13,477 bases of DNA from JANOYC01 sp031428675 (lineage in GTDB: Bacteria; Actinomycetota; Actinomycetes; Actinomycetales; Microbacteriaceae), in the NCBI GenBank assembly GCA_031428675.1, contig JANOYC010000050.1, forward strand, positions 1 to 13,477, in the 5' to 3' direction. The notes under the pieces were generated by a model. The model ran no database searches. It had not been told where the DNA came from and saw only the letters and a list, made by a program, of their open reading frames with translations. Position numbers and translations under genes: made by a program. This document shows, piece after piece, positions 1-8,757 of the stretch; the stretch's first letter is position 1, and each line of letters opens with the position of its first letter.

Positions 1-1
1 C

Positions 2-61
2 GCGGTAGAATCGGGCGGAGATACTGCAACCGACTCAACAGCAGCTGCCAAGCCGGTCTGA
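2..61 (+). CDS. Possible C-terminal end of an upstream gene, cut by the window edge
   Basis: Reading from base 2, an open frame runs 19 codons into a TGA at 59-61. It encodes an Ala/Thr/Ser/Asp-rich tail ending in AAAKPV, which resembles a low-complexity protein C-terminus. The stop lies 15 bases before the TTG start of the nickel permease, a spacing typical of an operon. The fragment is too short to recognise a family, and a frame this short can stay open by chance, so this is only a candidate. If real, the nickel permease is probably co-transcribed with the upstream gene. Confidence 0.35.
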   Translation, partial: AVESGGDTATDSTAAAKPV

Positions 62-76
62 TCAAGGGGGGACCCA

Positions 77-1255
77 TTGGCCCTCATCGATGCGCCGACC
101 GCCAGCCGCATGAACACACGGCTCGACGCGCGGGGCCGACGCTCCATCGTGCTGATGGGACTGGTCGTGCTCGCTCTCTTTGCGAGCGGAATTGGGTTGC
201 TCGCCGTGGCCGTGCCGGGTCAGTATGCGATCGATCAAGGAAACGGACCCAGCGTCTTCGGCTGGGCCACCGGCCTACTAGCGATCACGCTCGGAATGCG
301 GCACGCTTTCGACGCTGACCACATTGCTGCGATCGACAGCGCCACCCGCAAACTCGCCTCAGAAGGCAAGCAGGCGATGTCCGTCGGGTTTTTCTTCTCC
401 CTCGGGCACTCGACGATCGTGTTCCTGCTCGCGATCATCGTCGGATTAGGTGCTGCTGCCGTGAACGCGCAAGTGCACGACGACCGCTCAATGCTGCACC
501 AGATCACCGGGATCATCGGCCCGACCATCTCCGGCGTTTTCCTCGTGGTCATCGCGATCATCAACATCCTGGTTACCGTCGCGGTCGTGCGCGTATTCCA
601 CCGGATGCGCGACGGCGAGTTCAACGAAACTGAACTAGACACGCAACTGAGCAAGCGCGGGTTGCTGAACCGCATATTCGGTCGACTCGCCGACCGCATC
701 GACGCATCCTGGAAGATCTACCCGGTCGGGGCGCTGTTCGGCTTAGGGCTCGACACAGCCACCGAGGTCACGCTCCTCGTGCTTTCCGCGACCGCGGGCC
801 TCGGTGGTCTGCCGTGGTGGGCCGTGCTCTCGCTCCCGCTGCTGTTCGCGGCCGGAATGTGCTTGTTTGATTCGATCGACGGCATCCTGATGAACCTCGC
901 TCACAGTTGGGCGTTCCTCACCCCCGCGCGCAAGGTGTATTACAACGTCGTGATCACGGTGATGTCAGTCGTCGCCGCCCTCGTGATCGGAGGGGCTCAG
1001 TTGTATTCGGTATTCGCCGAGAATCTCGGCTGGACCAGCCCATTGCTCATCTGGTTCACCAGCCTCGAATATCTCGGCTACGCACTAGTGGGCGCGGTCG
1101 TTGCTACGTGGTTGATTGCCATGGTCGTGTGGCGAGTCGGGCGATTCGACGAAAAGTTGACGCCTCAGATGACCATCGCTTCGCGAACGGCGCTCGTCGC
1201 ATTCGTGCCGCCGGCCCCCGCTTGCGACACTCGCCCCGACGCGAGCACCACGTAG
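77..1255 (+). CDS. NiCoT-family nickel/cobalt permease
   Basis: Integral membrane permease of 392 residues predicted to import Ni2+ (or Co2+), most likely Ni2+ for the urease encoded nearby. The family signature RHAFDADHI (residues 75-83, the HX4DH motif of helix 2) is intact, as are the other family motifs: FFFSLGHS (105-112), GLDTATEV (224-231) and GMCLFDSIDG (260-269). About eight hydrophobic segments are visible, with a charged loop around 175-210. The TTG at 77 is chosen because AAGGGGGG at 64-71 sits 5 bases upstream; ATG at 110 (residue 12) is an in-frame alternative. The last 30 codons overlap the end of urtE on the other strand, and the tail after the final helix (about residue 355 on) looks unconserved. 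Metal specificity cannot be read from sequence, so the gene symbol is left empty. Confidence 0.93.
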   Translation: MALIDAPTASRMNTRLDARGRRSIVLMGLVVLALFASGIGLLAVAVPGQYAIDQGNGPSVFGWATGLLAITLGMRHAFDADHIAAIDSATRKLASEGKQAMSVGFFFSLGHSTIVFLLAIIVGLGAAAVNAQVHDDRSMLHQITGIIGPTISGVFLVVIAIINILVTVAVVRVFHRMRDGEFNETELDTQLSKRGLLNRIFGRLADRIDASWKIYPVGALFGLGLDTATEVTLLVLSATAGLGGLPWWAVLSLPLLFAAGMCLFDSIDGILMNLAHSWAFLTPARKVYYNVVITVMSVVAALVIGGAQLYSVFAENLGWTSPLLIWFTSLEYLGYALVGAVVATWLIAMVVWRVGRFDEKLTPQMTIASRTALVAFVPPAPACDTRPDASTT

Positions 1256-1851
1256 TGCTCTGCCGCTCGTAGCGCGAAGCCGATGTGCTGTTCAACCAGA
1301 AGCACGCTGAGCCCTTCGGCCGCGAGACCGATGATCGTCTCCTCGATCTCGGCAACAATCGTCGGCTGGATGCCTTCGGTGGGCTCGTCGAGAATGAGCA
1401 GCTTGGGCTCGGTGATCAACGCTCGCGCAATCGCGAGTTGCTGACGCTGACCACCGGACAGCAGCCCGGCCTTGCGGGTGGAGAACTGCGCGAGCGCCGG
1501 GAATCGCTCGAGCATCTCGGCGATTTTGACCTTGCCGTTTCGCCGACCGTCAGCGACGAGTTGAAGGTTCTCCATCGTCGTCAGTTGCCCGAAAGACTGC
1601 TGCCCTTGCGCCACATATGCCATCCCGCGCTTCACCCGGCGATTCGGCGGAAGGTGCGTGACGTCGTGACCGTCGAAGAGCACCGTTCCGCCGGTTGGGC
1701 GAATGAGGCCAATCGTGGCGCGCAACAGGGTCGTCTTACCTGCACCGTTGTGACCGAGCACCGCGACAATTTTGGATGAGCCGGGGATGGACACCCCGTG
1801 GATCACTTTCGTGCGGCCGTAGCCCGCATCGATATCGATGAGTTCAAGCAT
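1165..1851 (-). CDS. urtE: Urea ABC transporter ATP-binding subunit UrtE
   Basis: One of two ATPases expected to power the high-affinity urea importer UrtABCDE at the inner face of the membrane; 228 residues, the usual length. Visible motifs are Walker A GHNGAGKT (33-40), Q-loop QGQQ (82-85), signature LSGGQ (131-135), Walker B LLILDEP (151-157) and the H-loop histidine at 189. The run LDEPTEGIQPTIV is characteristic of UrtE among branched-chain-type (HAAT) ATPases. The ATG is supported by GGAGT (minus strand, 1862-1858) 6 bases upstream. It is the last gene of the urt operon, 10 bases after urtD. Its final 30 codons overlap the convergent nickel permease gene by 91 bp, so the two mRNAs are complementary at their 3' ends. 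Confidence 0.93.
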   Translation of the reverse strand: MLELIDIDAGYGRTKVIHGVSIPGSSKIVAVLGHNGAGKTTLLRATIGLIRPTGGTVLFDGHDVTHLPPNRRVKRGMAYVAQGQQSFGQLTTMENLQLVADGRRNGKVKIAEMLERFPALAQFSTRKAGLLSGGQRQQLAIARALITEPKLLILDEPTEGIQPTIVAEIEETIIGLAAEGLSVLLVEQHIGFALRAAEHYVVLASGRVSQAGAGGTNATSAVREAMVI

Positions 1852-1861
1852 TGTCGGACTC

Positions 1862-2635
1862 CTAGTTGATCGCCGAAGCGGCCTCGGTCGTGTGTGCCCC
1901 GGCGGTGCCGAGATACACCGCCTGCACGCGGGGATCGGCTTGCACCTCGGCGACGGAGCCCTCGCTGAGCACGCGACCCTGGTGCAGCACGGTGACGCGC
2001 GTGGCGAAGCGACGCATGAAATCCATGTCGTGCTCGACCACCACGACGGTGCGATTCACGGCAATGCGCCCGAGCAGTTCACCCGTTGACGTGCGTTCAT
2101 CTTGGCTCATGCCGGCTACCGGCTCGTCAAGCAACAGCACCTTGGCGTCTTGCACCAACAGCATCGCGATTTCCAACCACTGCTTCTGCCCGTGCGAGAG
2201 CACTCCGGCGATCGTGTCGCGTTCGTCGCTGAGCCCGGTCTCCTCCAGCGCTCGCTCTATCGAGGGGTCGACACCACGTCGGATACGGAACAGCGCCAGC
2301 GGCGACCGGTGCAAGCCCGCGGCGATATCGAGATTCTGCAACACGGAGAGTTCGTCGAAGACGCTGGCGGTCTGGAAGGTTCGGCCGACGCCGAGTCGCA
2401 CGATCTTGTGAACGGGCCTGCGCAGCAGTTCGATGCCGCCGAGCTTTGCGGAGCCGGTGCCTCTGGATAAGCCCGTGATCGCGTCGATGCACGTGGTCTT
2501 TCCTGCGCCATTGGGCCCGATGAGGAAGCGGACCTCGCCCGGATGAGCGTCAAAGGAGACTCCGTCGACGGCGACGAATCCCGAGAACTCGACGTGAAGG
2601 TCGGTGACGACAAGCGAACCATCGACAACCGTCAT
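1862..2635 (-). CDS. urtD: Urea ABC transporter ATP-binding subunit UrtD
   Basis: Second ATPase of the urea importer, 257 residues. Motifs are Walker A GPNGAGKT (40-47), Q-loop glutamine at 88, the signature variant LSHGQKQWLEI (146-156), Walker B VLLLDEP (166-172) and the H-loop histidine at 202. The LSHGQ...WLEI signature, in place of LSGGQ, separates UrtD from LivG-type ATPases. Start ATG at 2635 overlaps the urtC stop by 4 bases (ATGA), and AGGAGG lies 7 bases upstream on the minus strand (2648-2643), so translation is probably coupled to urtC. The C-terminal tail after about residue 245 (Ala/Thr-rich) is unremarkable. Confidence 0.94.
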   Translation of the reverse strand: MTVVDGSLVVTDLHVEFSGFVAVDGVSFDAHPGEVRFLIGPNGAGKTTCIDAITGLSRGTGSAKLGGIELLRRPVHKIVRLGVGRTFQTASVFDELSVLQNLDIAAGLHRSPLALFRIRRGVDPSIERALEETGLSDERDTIAGVLSHGQKQWLEIAMLLVQDAKVLLLDEPVAGMSQDERTSTGELLGRIAVNRTVVVVEHDMDFMRRFATRVTVLHQGRVLSEGSVAEVQADPRVQAVYLGTAGAHTTEAASAIN

Positions 2636-3771
2636 GTTCGCACCTCCTCGGGTGTGGGCACGCTATTCGGGGCGGGCGGGGCGGACGCTGCGGCGGGACT
2701 TGGCGGCAACGGCGGGCTGGTGTCGCGCCGCGAACGCCGAATTATGCTCACGACCTTCCCGAATAGTGACGACAACCCCTTCGGAAGGAAGAGCGTCACG
2801 ACGATAAAGAGAAGGCCGAGAATATAGATCCACCCGCCGGGCCAGCTGGATGCGAGGCTCGATTGGCCCCATCCGATCGCCATCGCTCCGAGCGCCGGTC
2901 CAAAGAGAGAGGCACGACCGCCCAAGGCGACGCCCGCGATCATCAGAATCGACGCGGAAGCGCCGATCTCCGCTGGAGTGATGATGCCGACGATCGGTAC
3001 GAACAACGCCCCACCGACACTCGCCATGACGGCGGCGATAACGTAGGCAACCAGCTTGATGTTGGAGGGGTCGTAGCCGAGAAAGCGCACACGCTCTTCT
3101 GCGTCGCGCGTGGCGAGCAGGAGTTCGCCGAATCGGCTGCGATAGAGCTGCCACACGACCAGCAGACAAACGATTAGCAGCCCCGCCGCAATCAGGTACA
3201 GCATGAGTTTGTTCGAGTCGTCGTTCAGAACAAATCCGAAGAAGTACTTGAAGTTGCTGAGCCCGGTATCACCACCGGTTTCCCGAATCGTGGAACTGAT
3301 CAATACGGCCAGTGCGACAGTGAGTGCCTGGCTGAGAATCGCGAAGTACGCACCCTTGACCTTGCGCTTGAACAGCGCGAAACCGAGCACGAGCGCGACG
3401 ATGATCGGGAACAATACGATCGCAAGCAGAGTGAATGCCTCGCTGCGGAACGGTTCCCAGAATGCCGGGATCGGTGCCAATGGGTCATACAGGATCATGA
3501 AGGTGGGGATCTTGTCGGGCCCTGCCGTCTCAAGCGTCAGGTGCATCGCCATGGCATAGGCGCCGAGGCCGAAGAAGACGCCCTGGCCCATGACGAGCAT
3601 GCCGCCTCGACCCCAGGCGAGGCCGATGCCGACCGCCACGATCGCCCACGCGCAATACTTGCCGAGGTTGTTGATCCAGTGTGTCGAGAGGAGCGACGGA
3701 GCCACTGCCAACAGAATCACGGCAAACACCCCGATGCCGATCAGGGACAGCCACGGTTTGAGTTTCGTCAT
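2632..3771 (-). CDS. urtC: Urea ABC transporter permease UrtC
   Basis: Membrane permease of 379 residues that should form the urea channel with UrtB. It belongs to the LivM-like family: many hydrophobic segments, the cytoplasmic ATPase-contact loop around RDAEERVRFLGYDP, and the conserved GGRASLFGPALGA run before the last helices. The ATG at 3771 (MTKLKPW) is preferred over a 47-residue upstream extension. It forms a 4-base ATGA overlap with the urtB stop, has a purine-rich GGGGG run upstream, and the extension is Arg/Gly-rich frame noise lying inside urtB. The C-terminal 30 residues form a Pro/Ala/Ser-rich cytoplasmic tail (SPPLPPSPAAASAPPAP) that looks dispensable. Confidence 0.93.
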   Translation of the reverse strand: MTKLKPWLSLIGIGVFAVILLAVAPSLLSTHWINNLGKYCAWAIVAVGIGLAWGRGGMLVMGQGVFFGLGAYAMAMHLTLETAGPDKIPTFMILYDPLAPIPAFWEPFRSEAFTLLAIVLFPIIVALVLGFALFKRKVKGAYFAILSQALTVALAVLISSTIRETGGDTGLSNFKYFFGFVLNDDSNKLMLYLIAAGLLIVCLLVVWQLYRSRFGELLLATRDAEERVRFLGYDPSNIKLVAYVIAAVMASVGGALFVPIVGIITPAEIGASASILMIAGVALGGRASLFGPALGAMAIGWGQSSLASSWPGGWIYILGLLFIVVTLFLPKGLSSLFGKVVSIIRRSRRDTSPPLPPSPAAASAPPAPNSVPTPEEVRT

Positions 3772-4652
3772 GCCAGCCCCCTGGTGCGAACGGTGAATAG
3801 ACCCTGGGGACGGACCTGCAAGAACGCCACAACCAGGATGAAGGCGAGCACTTGTGCGAGGCTCCCGGTCGTCCAGTCGGCGAAGTAGGCCATCGCGAGT
3901 CCGACGACCCACGCGGCGATGATGGTGCCCTTGATCTGGCCGATGCCACCGGCGACCACGACGAGGAAGGCCGGAATGATGTATTGCGCGCCCATCTGCG
4001 AATTCGTGCCGCCAATGAGCGAAGCCGCGACGCCGGCAACCCCGGCGAGACCGGATCCGACGAAGAAGGTAATCCGGTCGATGCTCCGTGTGGAGATGCC
4101 CGCGGTCTCAGCGAGGTCTCGGTTCTGCACGGTCGCACGAATCCGACGACCGAACGAGGTGTACTTGAGCCATGCGGCCAGGGCCGCTACGCACACCCCG
4201 GCGAGAACAATTGTGAACACCTGTCGGAGCGGCCAACCGTAACCGAGAATAGAGAGTTGACCATCGAGCCAGCGCGGCTTCTCGACCGGCACTCCTTGAG
4301 CGGGAAAGATCTGCAACGCCACCTGCTGGAGGATCAGGCTCACGCCGACCGTCACGAGGAGGGTGTCGAGCGGCCGTCGATACATCCATTGGATGATGCT
4401 GACCTCCAGCAGCAGCCCGAGGAGTCCCGCGACCAGAAAGGCGAGCGGGATGGCGACCGGAATCGAGATGTCGCTCGCGGAGATGAACTGCTGGGTGAGG
4501 TAGGCGACGAAAGCGCCGGCCATCAGAAACTCGCCGTGCGCCATGTTGATCACCCCCATCTGACCGAAGGTGAGGGAGAGGCCGAGCGCAGCCAGCAACA
4601 GCAACGCCCCTTGTGCGGTGCCGTTCAGCAACGGCGGTATCAATGCATCCAC
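3768..4652 (-). CDS. urtB: Urea ABC transporter permease UrtB
   Basis: Membrane permease of 294 residues, the LivH-like half of the urea channel. The N-terminus carries the family run GLSLTFGQMGVINMAHGEF, and a loop around IRATVQNRDLAETAGIS is the expected contact with the ATPases. The start is GTG at 4652, with only a weak purine-rich GAGAGAG upstream on the minus strand. This is the shorter bacterial form without the extra periplasmic N-terminal domain found in some proteobacterial UrtB proteins. It lies 100 bases after urtA, with a strong hairpin between them, and overlaps urtC by 4 bases. Confidence 0.94.
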   Translation of the reverse strand: MDALIPPLLNGTAQGALLLLAALGLSLTFGQMGVINMAHGEFLMAGAFVAYLTQQFISASDISIPVAIPLAFLVAGLLGLLLEVSIIQWMYRRPLDTLLVTVGVSLILQQVALQIFPAQGVPVEKPRWLDGQLSILGYGWPLRQVFTIVLAGVCVAALAAWLKYTSFGRRIRATVQNRDLAETAGISTRSIDRITFFVGSGLAGVAGVAASLIGGTNSQMGAQYIIPAFLVVVAGGIGQIKGTIIAAWVVGLAMAYFADWTTGSLAQVLAFILVVAFLQVRPQGLFTVRTRGLA

Positions 4653-4701
4653 GTCTCGTCGCTCTCTCTATGCGGTGCGATCTGGGAACAAGAACCCGAA
4701 C

Positions 4702-4737
4702 GCGGGGCCCCGTGCCGTTGCCGACACGGGACCCCGC
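4702..4737 (-). terminator. Strong hairpin between urtA and urtB (attenuator or mRNA-stabilising stem)
   Basis: Arms 4702-4714 and 4725-4737 pair over 13 bases around a 10-base loop. Read in the direction of urt transcription (minus strand), the single non-complementary position becomes a G-U wobble, so the stem is unbroken; on the plus strand the same position is a C-A mismatch. A moderately T-rich stretch (ttcgggttcttgttccc) follows instead of a long U run. Position and shape fit a partial terminator or 3'-end stabiliser that keeps the binding protein in excess over the membrane and ATPase subunits, which is inference from other ABC operons. Confidence 0.65.
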
Positions 4738-4752
4738 TTGATCAGGTGAGGG

Positions 4753-6054
4753 TTAGCCCGCGGACGCCACCAGAGCGTCGCGAACATCGGCGGGGAACCA
4801 GTCGTATCCGTTGAGATACGGGTCGGGGTCGATGAACCCGTCGGACTCCCAGACGATGTCGAACTGGTTGTCGGCGTTGATCTTGCCGATGTGGCCCGGC
4901 TTGGAGATGTGGTGGTTCTCGCCGTCGAGCGTGACGGTGCCCTCCGGTGCGTCGAAGGTAACGCCTCCAGCCGCAGCTGCTGCGTTCACCGCGTCGACCT
5001 CGAATGAACCGGCCTTCTCAACCAGAGCCTTGTAGAGGTACAGCGAGATGTACGCGGCCTCCATCGGGTCGGACGTCACGCCACTGCTGCCCGGGTAAGC
5101 CTTCCACGCCTCGATGAACTTCGGGTTGTTCGGAGACTCGAGCGACTGGAAGTAGTTCCACGATGCGTAGTGGCCCGTGACTTCGTGACCCATGGCCGGC
5201 GCCTCTTCCTCGGCGATCGAAACCGAGATGATCGGGGTCGTGTCGGCGGTGAGTCCTGCGTCGTAGTAGGCCTTGATGAAGCCGACGTTCGACGAACCGT
5301 TGATCGTGTTGAAGATGAAGTCCGGCTTCGCCGCAACGATCTTCGCCACCTGCGTGGTCCAGTCATCCTTGTCGAGCGGCACGTACTCCTCGCCGACGAT
5401 CTCGATGCCGAGTTCAGCGGCGTAGAGCTTGATGATCGCGTTTGCGGTGCGGGGGAACACGTAGTCGGAACCCGCGAGGAACAGCGTCTTCACGCCCTGT
5501 GCGGCGAGGAAGTCCATCGCCGGGATGATCTGCTGGTTCGTGGTTGCGCCGGTGTAGTAGATGTTCGGCGACGCCTCGAGGCCCTCGTACTGAACGGGGT
5601 AGAAGAAGAGTCCGTTGTGCTCTTCGACTACGGGCTTGACTGCCTTGCGAGACGACGAGGTCCAGCCACCGAAGATCGCGGCGACGCAGTCCTGGGTGAG
5701 CAGCTTCTCGGTCTTCTCAGCGAAGGTCGGCCAGTCAGTGGCACCGTCTTCCTGCACATACTCGATCTGCTTGCCGAGGATGCCACCGTCGGCGTTGATC
5801 TCGTCTGCAGCCATGTGCAGCACGTTGGAGACGGTCTTCTCGGAGATCGCCATTCCGCCGGTGAGCGAGTTGAGGAAGCCGAGCTTGACGGTGTCGCCGG
5901 AGGTGTCGATGCAGCTGGCCGCATCAGACGACGTGCCGGCGGGAGCGGTGTCGCCGGCGCGAGCGCCGCAACCGGAGAGAACGAGCGCCGCGGTTGCGGC
6001 GAGCGCCCCCGCGGAGAGGAGCGCTTTGGCGCGCCGTTTAGTAGAACTGAGCAT
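4753..6054 (-). CDS. urtA: Urea ABC transporter substrate-binding lipoprotein UrtA
   Basis: Extracytoplasmic urea-binding protein, 433 residues, predicted to be lipid-anchored. The signal peptide has a basic N-region (KRRAK), a hydrophobic core and the lipobox LSGC with the modified cysteine at residue 29. A Ser/Thr/Ala-rich linker leads to the type-1 binding fold beginning near VKLGFLNSLTGGMAISE (about residue 53). The mature part matches the amide/urea-binding family in runs such as FGGWTSSSRKAVKPVVEE and LFFYPVQYEGLE. The ATG at 6054 is chosen because it starts the signal peptide and has GGAGT 6 bases upstream (minus strand 6065-6061); a longer frame to 6192 adds only non-conserved residues. 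It heads the urt operon, divergent from ureA. Confidence 0.95.
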   Translation of the reverse strand: MLSSTKRRAKALLSAGALAATAALVLSGCGARAGDTAPAGTSSDAASCIDTSGDTVKLGFLNSLTGGMAISEKTVSNVLHMAADEINADGGILGKQIEYVQEDGATDWPTFAEKTEKLLTQDCVAAIFGGWTSSSRKAVKPVVEEHNGLFFYPVQYEGLEASPNIYYTGATTNQQIIPAMDFLAAQGVKTLFLAGSDYVFPRTANAIIKLYAAELGIEIVGEEYVPLDKDDWTTQVAKIVAAKPDFIFNTINGSSNVGFIKAYYDAGLTADTTPIISVSIAEEEAPAMGHEVTGHYASWNYFQSLESPNNPKFIEAWKAYPGSSGVTSDPMEAAYISLYLYKALVEKAGSFEVDAVNAAAAAGGVTFDAPEGTVTLDGENHHISKPGHIGKINADNQFDIVWESDGFIDPDPYLNGYDWFPADVRDALVASAG

Positions 6055-6387
6055 GGGGAGACTCCAATTCGTTGTGATTGAGTACGTCCGACGTCGATCG
6101 ACGACGCGAGGTGCTGTGTACTGTGTCGACGGCAGAGCACCGCCGACTGCTGTGGGTGTTCTCACACTGGTGGCACGACGTTGCCCTGCCATTTCCCGAA
6201 CATGTCGGGTATGTAAACAACGGGACGACCCTCAACGCCTAGCCCGGTGATCCGGGCCTTCTCGCGCCATCGACGTGTCGGACACGGTGCGAGCCGAAGT
6301 TCAGATATGACACACTTCTGACATCTGACGCTGTTGTGTGTCGCACGCGGCGTCTGCGAATCGGTCAATGCGACGAGAGGTGACAGG
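6055..6387. promoter_or_regulatory. Divergent control region between urtA and ureA (333 bp)
   Basis: No gene is seen here. It must hold the promoters for the urea importer (leftward) and the urease operon (rightward), but I could not pick convincing -35/-10 pairs for either. Dyads present are CGTCGATCGACG (6092-6103), CCCGA/TCGGG around a 5-base centre (6195-6209), a GCCCGG/CCGGGC hairpin with a TGAT loop (6242-6257), CGTGTC-G-GACACG (6274-6286), TCAGAT/ATCTGA (6301-6328) and GACACAC/GTGTGTC (6309-6342). The pentamer GTGTC or its complement occurs five times (6123, 6275, 6281, 6309, 6338). One or more of these may bind a nitrogen or nickel regulator; which one is unknown. Confidence 0.6.
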
Positions 6388-6690
6388 GTGCATTTCACTC
6401 CGGCGGAGACCGAGAAGCTTCTCCTTGCTGTGGCCGGGATGGTCGCGCGTGATCGACTCGGCCGCGGCATCCCGCTCAACTACCCGGAGACCGTCGCCCT
6501 CATTTCGACCTGGGTGCTCGAGGGCGCCAGGGAAGGGCGCAGCGTGCCCGACCTTATGGCCGCGGGTCGGAGCGTGCTCACCCGTGACGCGGTGCTACCG
6601 GGTGTGCCCGAGATGTTGGCTGAGGTTCAGGTCGAGGCAACGTTCCCCGACGGACGCAAGCTCGTGACAATCCACCATCCGATCGACTGA
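6388..6690 (+). CDS. ureA: Urease gamma subunit UreA
   Basis: Small structural subunit of urease, exactly 100 residues as is standard. It starts HFTPAETEKLLLAVAGMVARDR and includes the conserved segment GIPLNYPETVALIS (about residues 27-40) and the C-terminus KLVTIHHPID. The GTG at 6388 is chosen because it gives the canonical N-terminus and has GAGAGG (6375-6380) 7 bases upstream. It is first in ureABCFGD, and ureB follows after 10 bases. It assembles with UreB and UreC into the cytoplasmic enzyme that hydrolyses urea to ammonia and carbamate. Confidence 0.97.
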   Translation: MHFTPAETEKLLLAVAGMVARDRLGRGIPLNYPETVALISTWVLEGAREGRSVPDLMAAGRSVLTRDAVLPGVPEMLAEVQVEATFPDGRKLVTIHHPID

Positions 6691-6700
6691 AGGGAACACC

Positions 6701-7038
6701 GTGGCAACCGCATCCGGCCAAGGTCCCGGCGCTTTTCGCATCCTTCCGGGCGACGTCGAGCTCAACGCCGATCGCACGTCCGAGGAAAGGATCCGACTGG
6801 TCTTCGTCAACACCGGCGATCGTCCGATTCAGGTCGGTTCGCACGTGCATCTCCCGGATGCGAACGACGCGCTTCAGTTCGACCGTGCCGCAGCCCACGG
6901 GTTCCGTCTCGACGTGCCGTCGGGAACGTCCCAGCGCTTCGAGCCGGGAGCATCCCGCGAACTCGACGCGGTGGCGATTCGGGGCAACCGAATTGTGCCG
7001 GGGATCAGGATCCGCGGCGTGGGCGAGTGGGCGCTCTG

Positions 7039-7039
<1 letters not shown>
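6701..7039 (+). CDS. ureB: Urease beta subunit UreB
   Basis: Structural subunit of urease, 112 residues. The family core is clear: the opening RILPGDVELN, then FVNTGDRPIQVGSH, then the run FDRAAAHGFRLDVPSGTSQRFEPG. The start is GTG at 6701, with GAAGGGA (6689-6695) just upstream overlapping the ureA stop. The histidine-containing motif reads GSHVHLPDAN where most bacterial UreB proteins have a GSHYHFFEVN-like run, so this is a diverged member. The stop overlaps the ureC start by one base (TGATG), implying coupled translation. Confidence 0.96.
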
Positions 7040-8736
<1,697 letters not shown>

Positions 8737-8757
8737 GCAGATTCCGTTGACCACATC

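Noticed and set aside
1..76. Nickel or cobalamin riboswitch ahead of the nickel permease
   Set aside because: Too little upstream sequence is available, and no conserved B12-box or NiCo-type junction is visible; a ribosome site and a possible upstream gene end explain it.
3772..3912. 47-residue N-terminal extension of UrtC
   Set aside because: The extension is Arg/Gly/Pro-rich, overlaps urtB heavily and is not membrane-like, whereas ATG 3771 gives a 4-base overlap typical of the operon.
3852..4814. Plus-strand open frame (320 codons) opposite urtB and the urtA end
   Set aside because: It is antisense to clearly recognisable transporter genes, runs through the urtA-urtB hairpin, and has a low-complexity Arg/Glu/His-rich sequence without domains.
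5170..6081. Plus-strand open frame (303 codons) opposite urtA
   Set aside because: Shadow of the urtA frame. The encoded sequence is Val/Asp/Arg/Glu repetitive and has no family features.
6055..6192. 46-residue N-terminal extension of UrtA
   Set aside because: It would bury the lipoprotein signal peptide, and the ATG at 6054 has its own ribosome site.
6213..6230. GlnR-type nitrogen box (AC-n9-AC at 6217-6229)
   Set aside because: Only the minimal AC spacing fits. The half-sites (TAAAC, ACGAC) match the GTnAC/GnAAC consensus poorly and occur by chance in GC-rich DNA.
6242..6257. Hairpin GCCCGG-TGAT-CCGGGC as a terminator
   Set aside because: The stem is only 6 bp, has no T run, and lies in a divergent promoter region where no transcript is expected to end. 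It is more likely a chance or operator dyad.
6307..6335. Housekeeping promoter for ureA using ATGACA or CTGACA as the -35 box
   Set aside because: Neither hexamer has an acceptable -10 box at 16-18 bases; the candidates are GC-rich.
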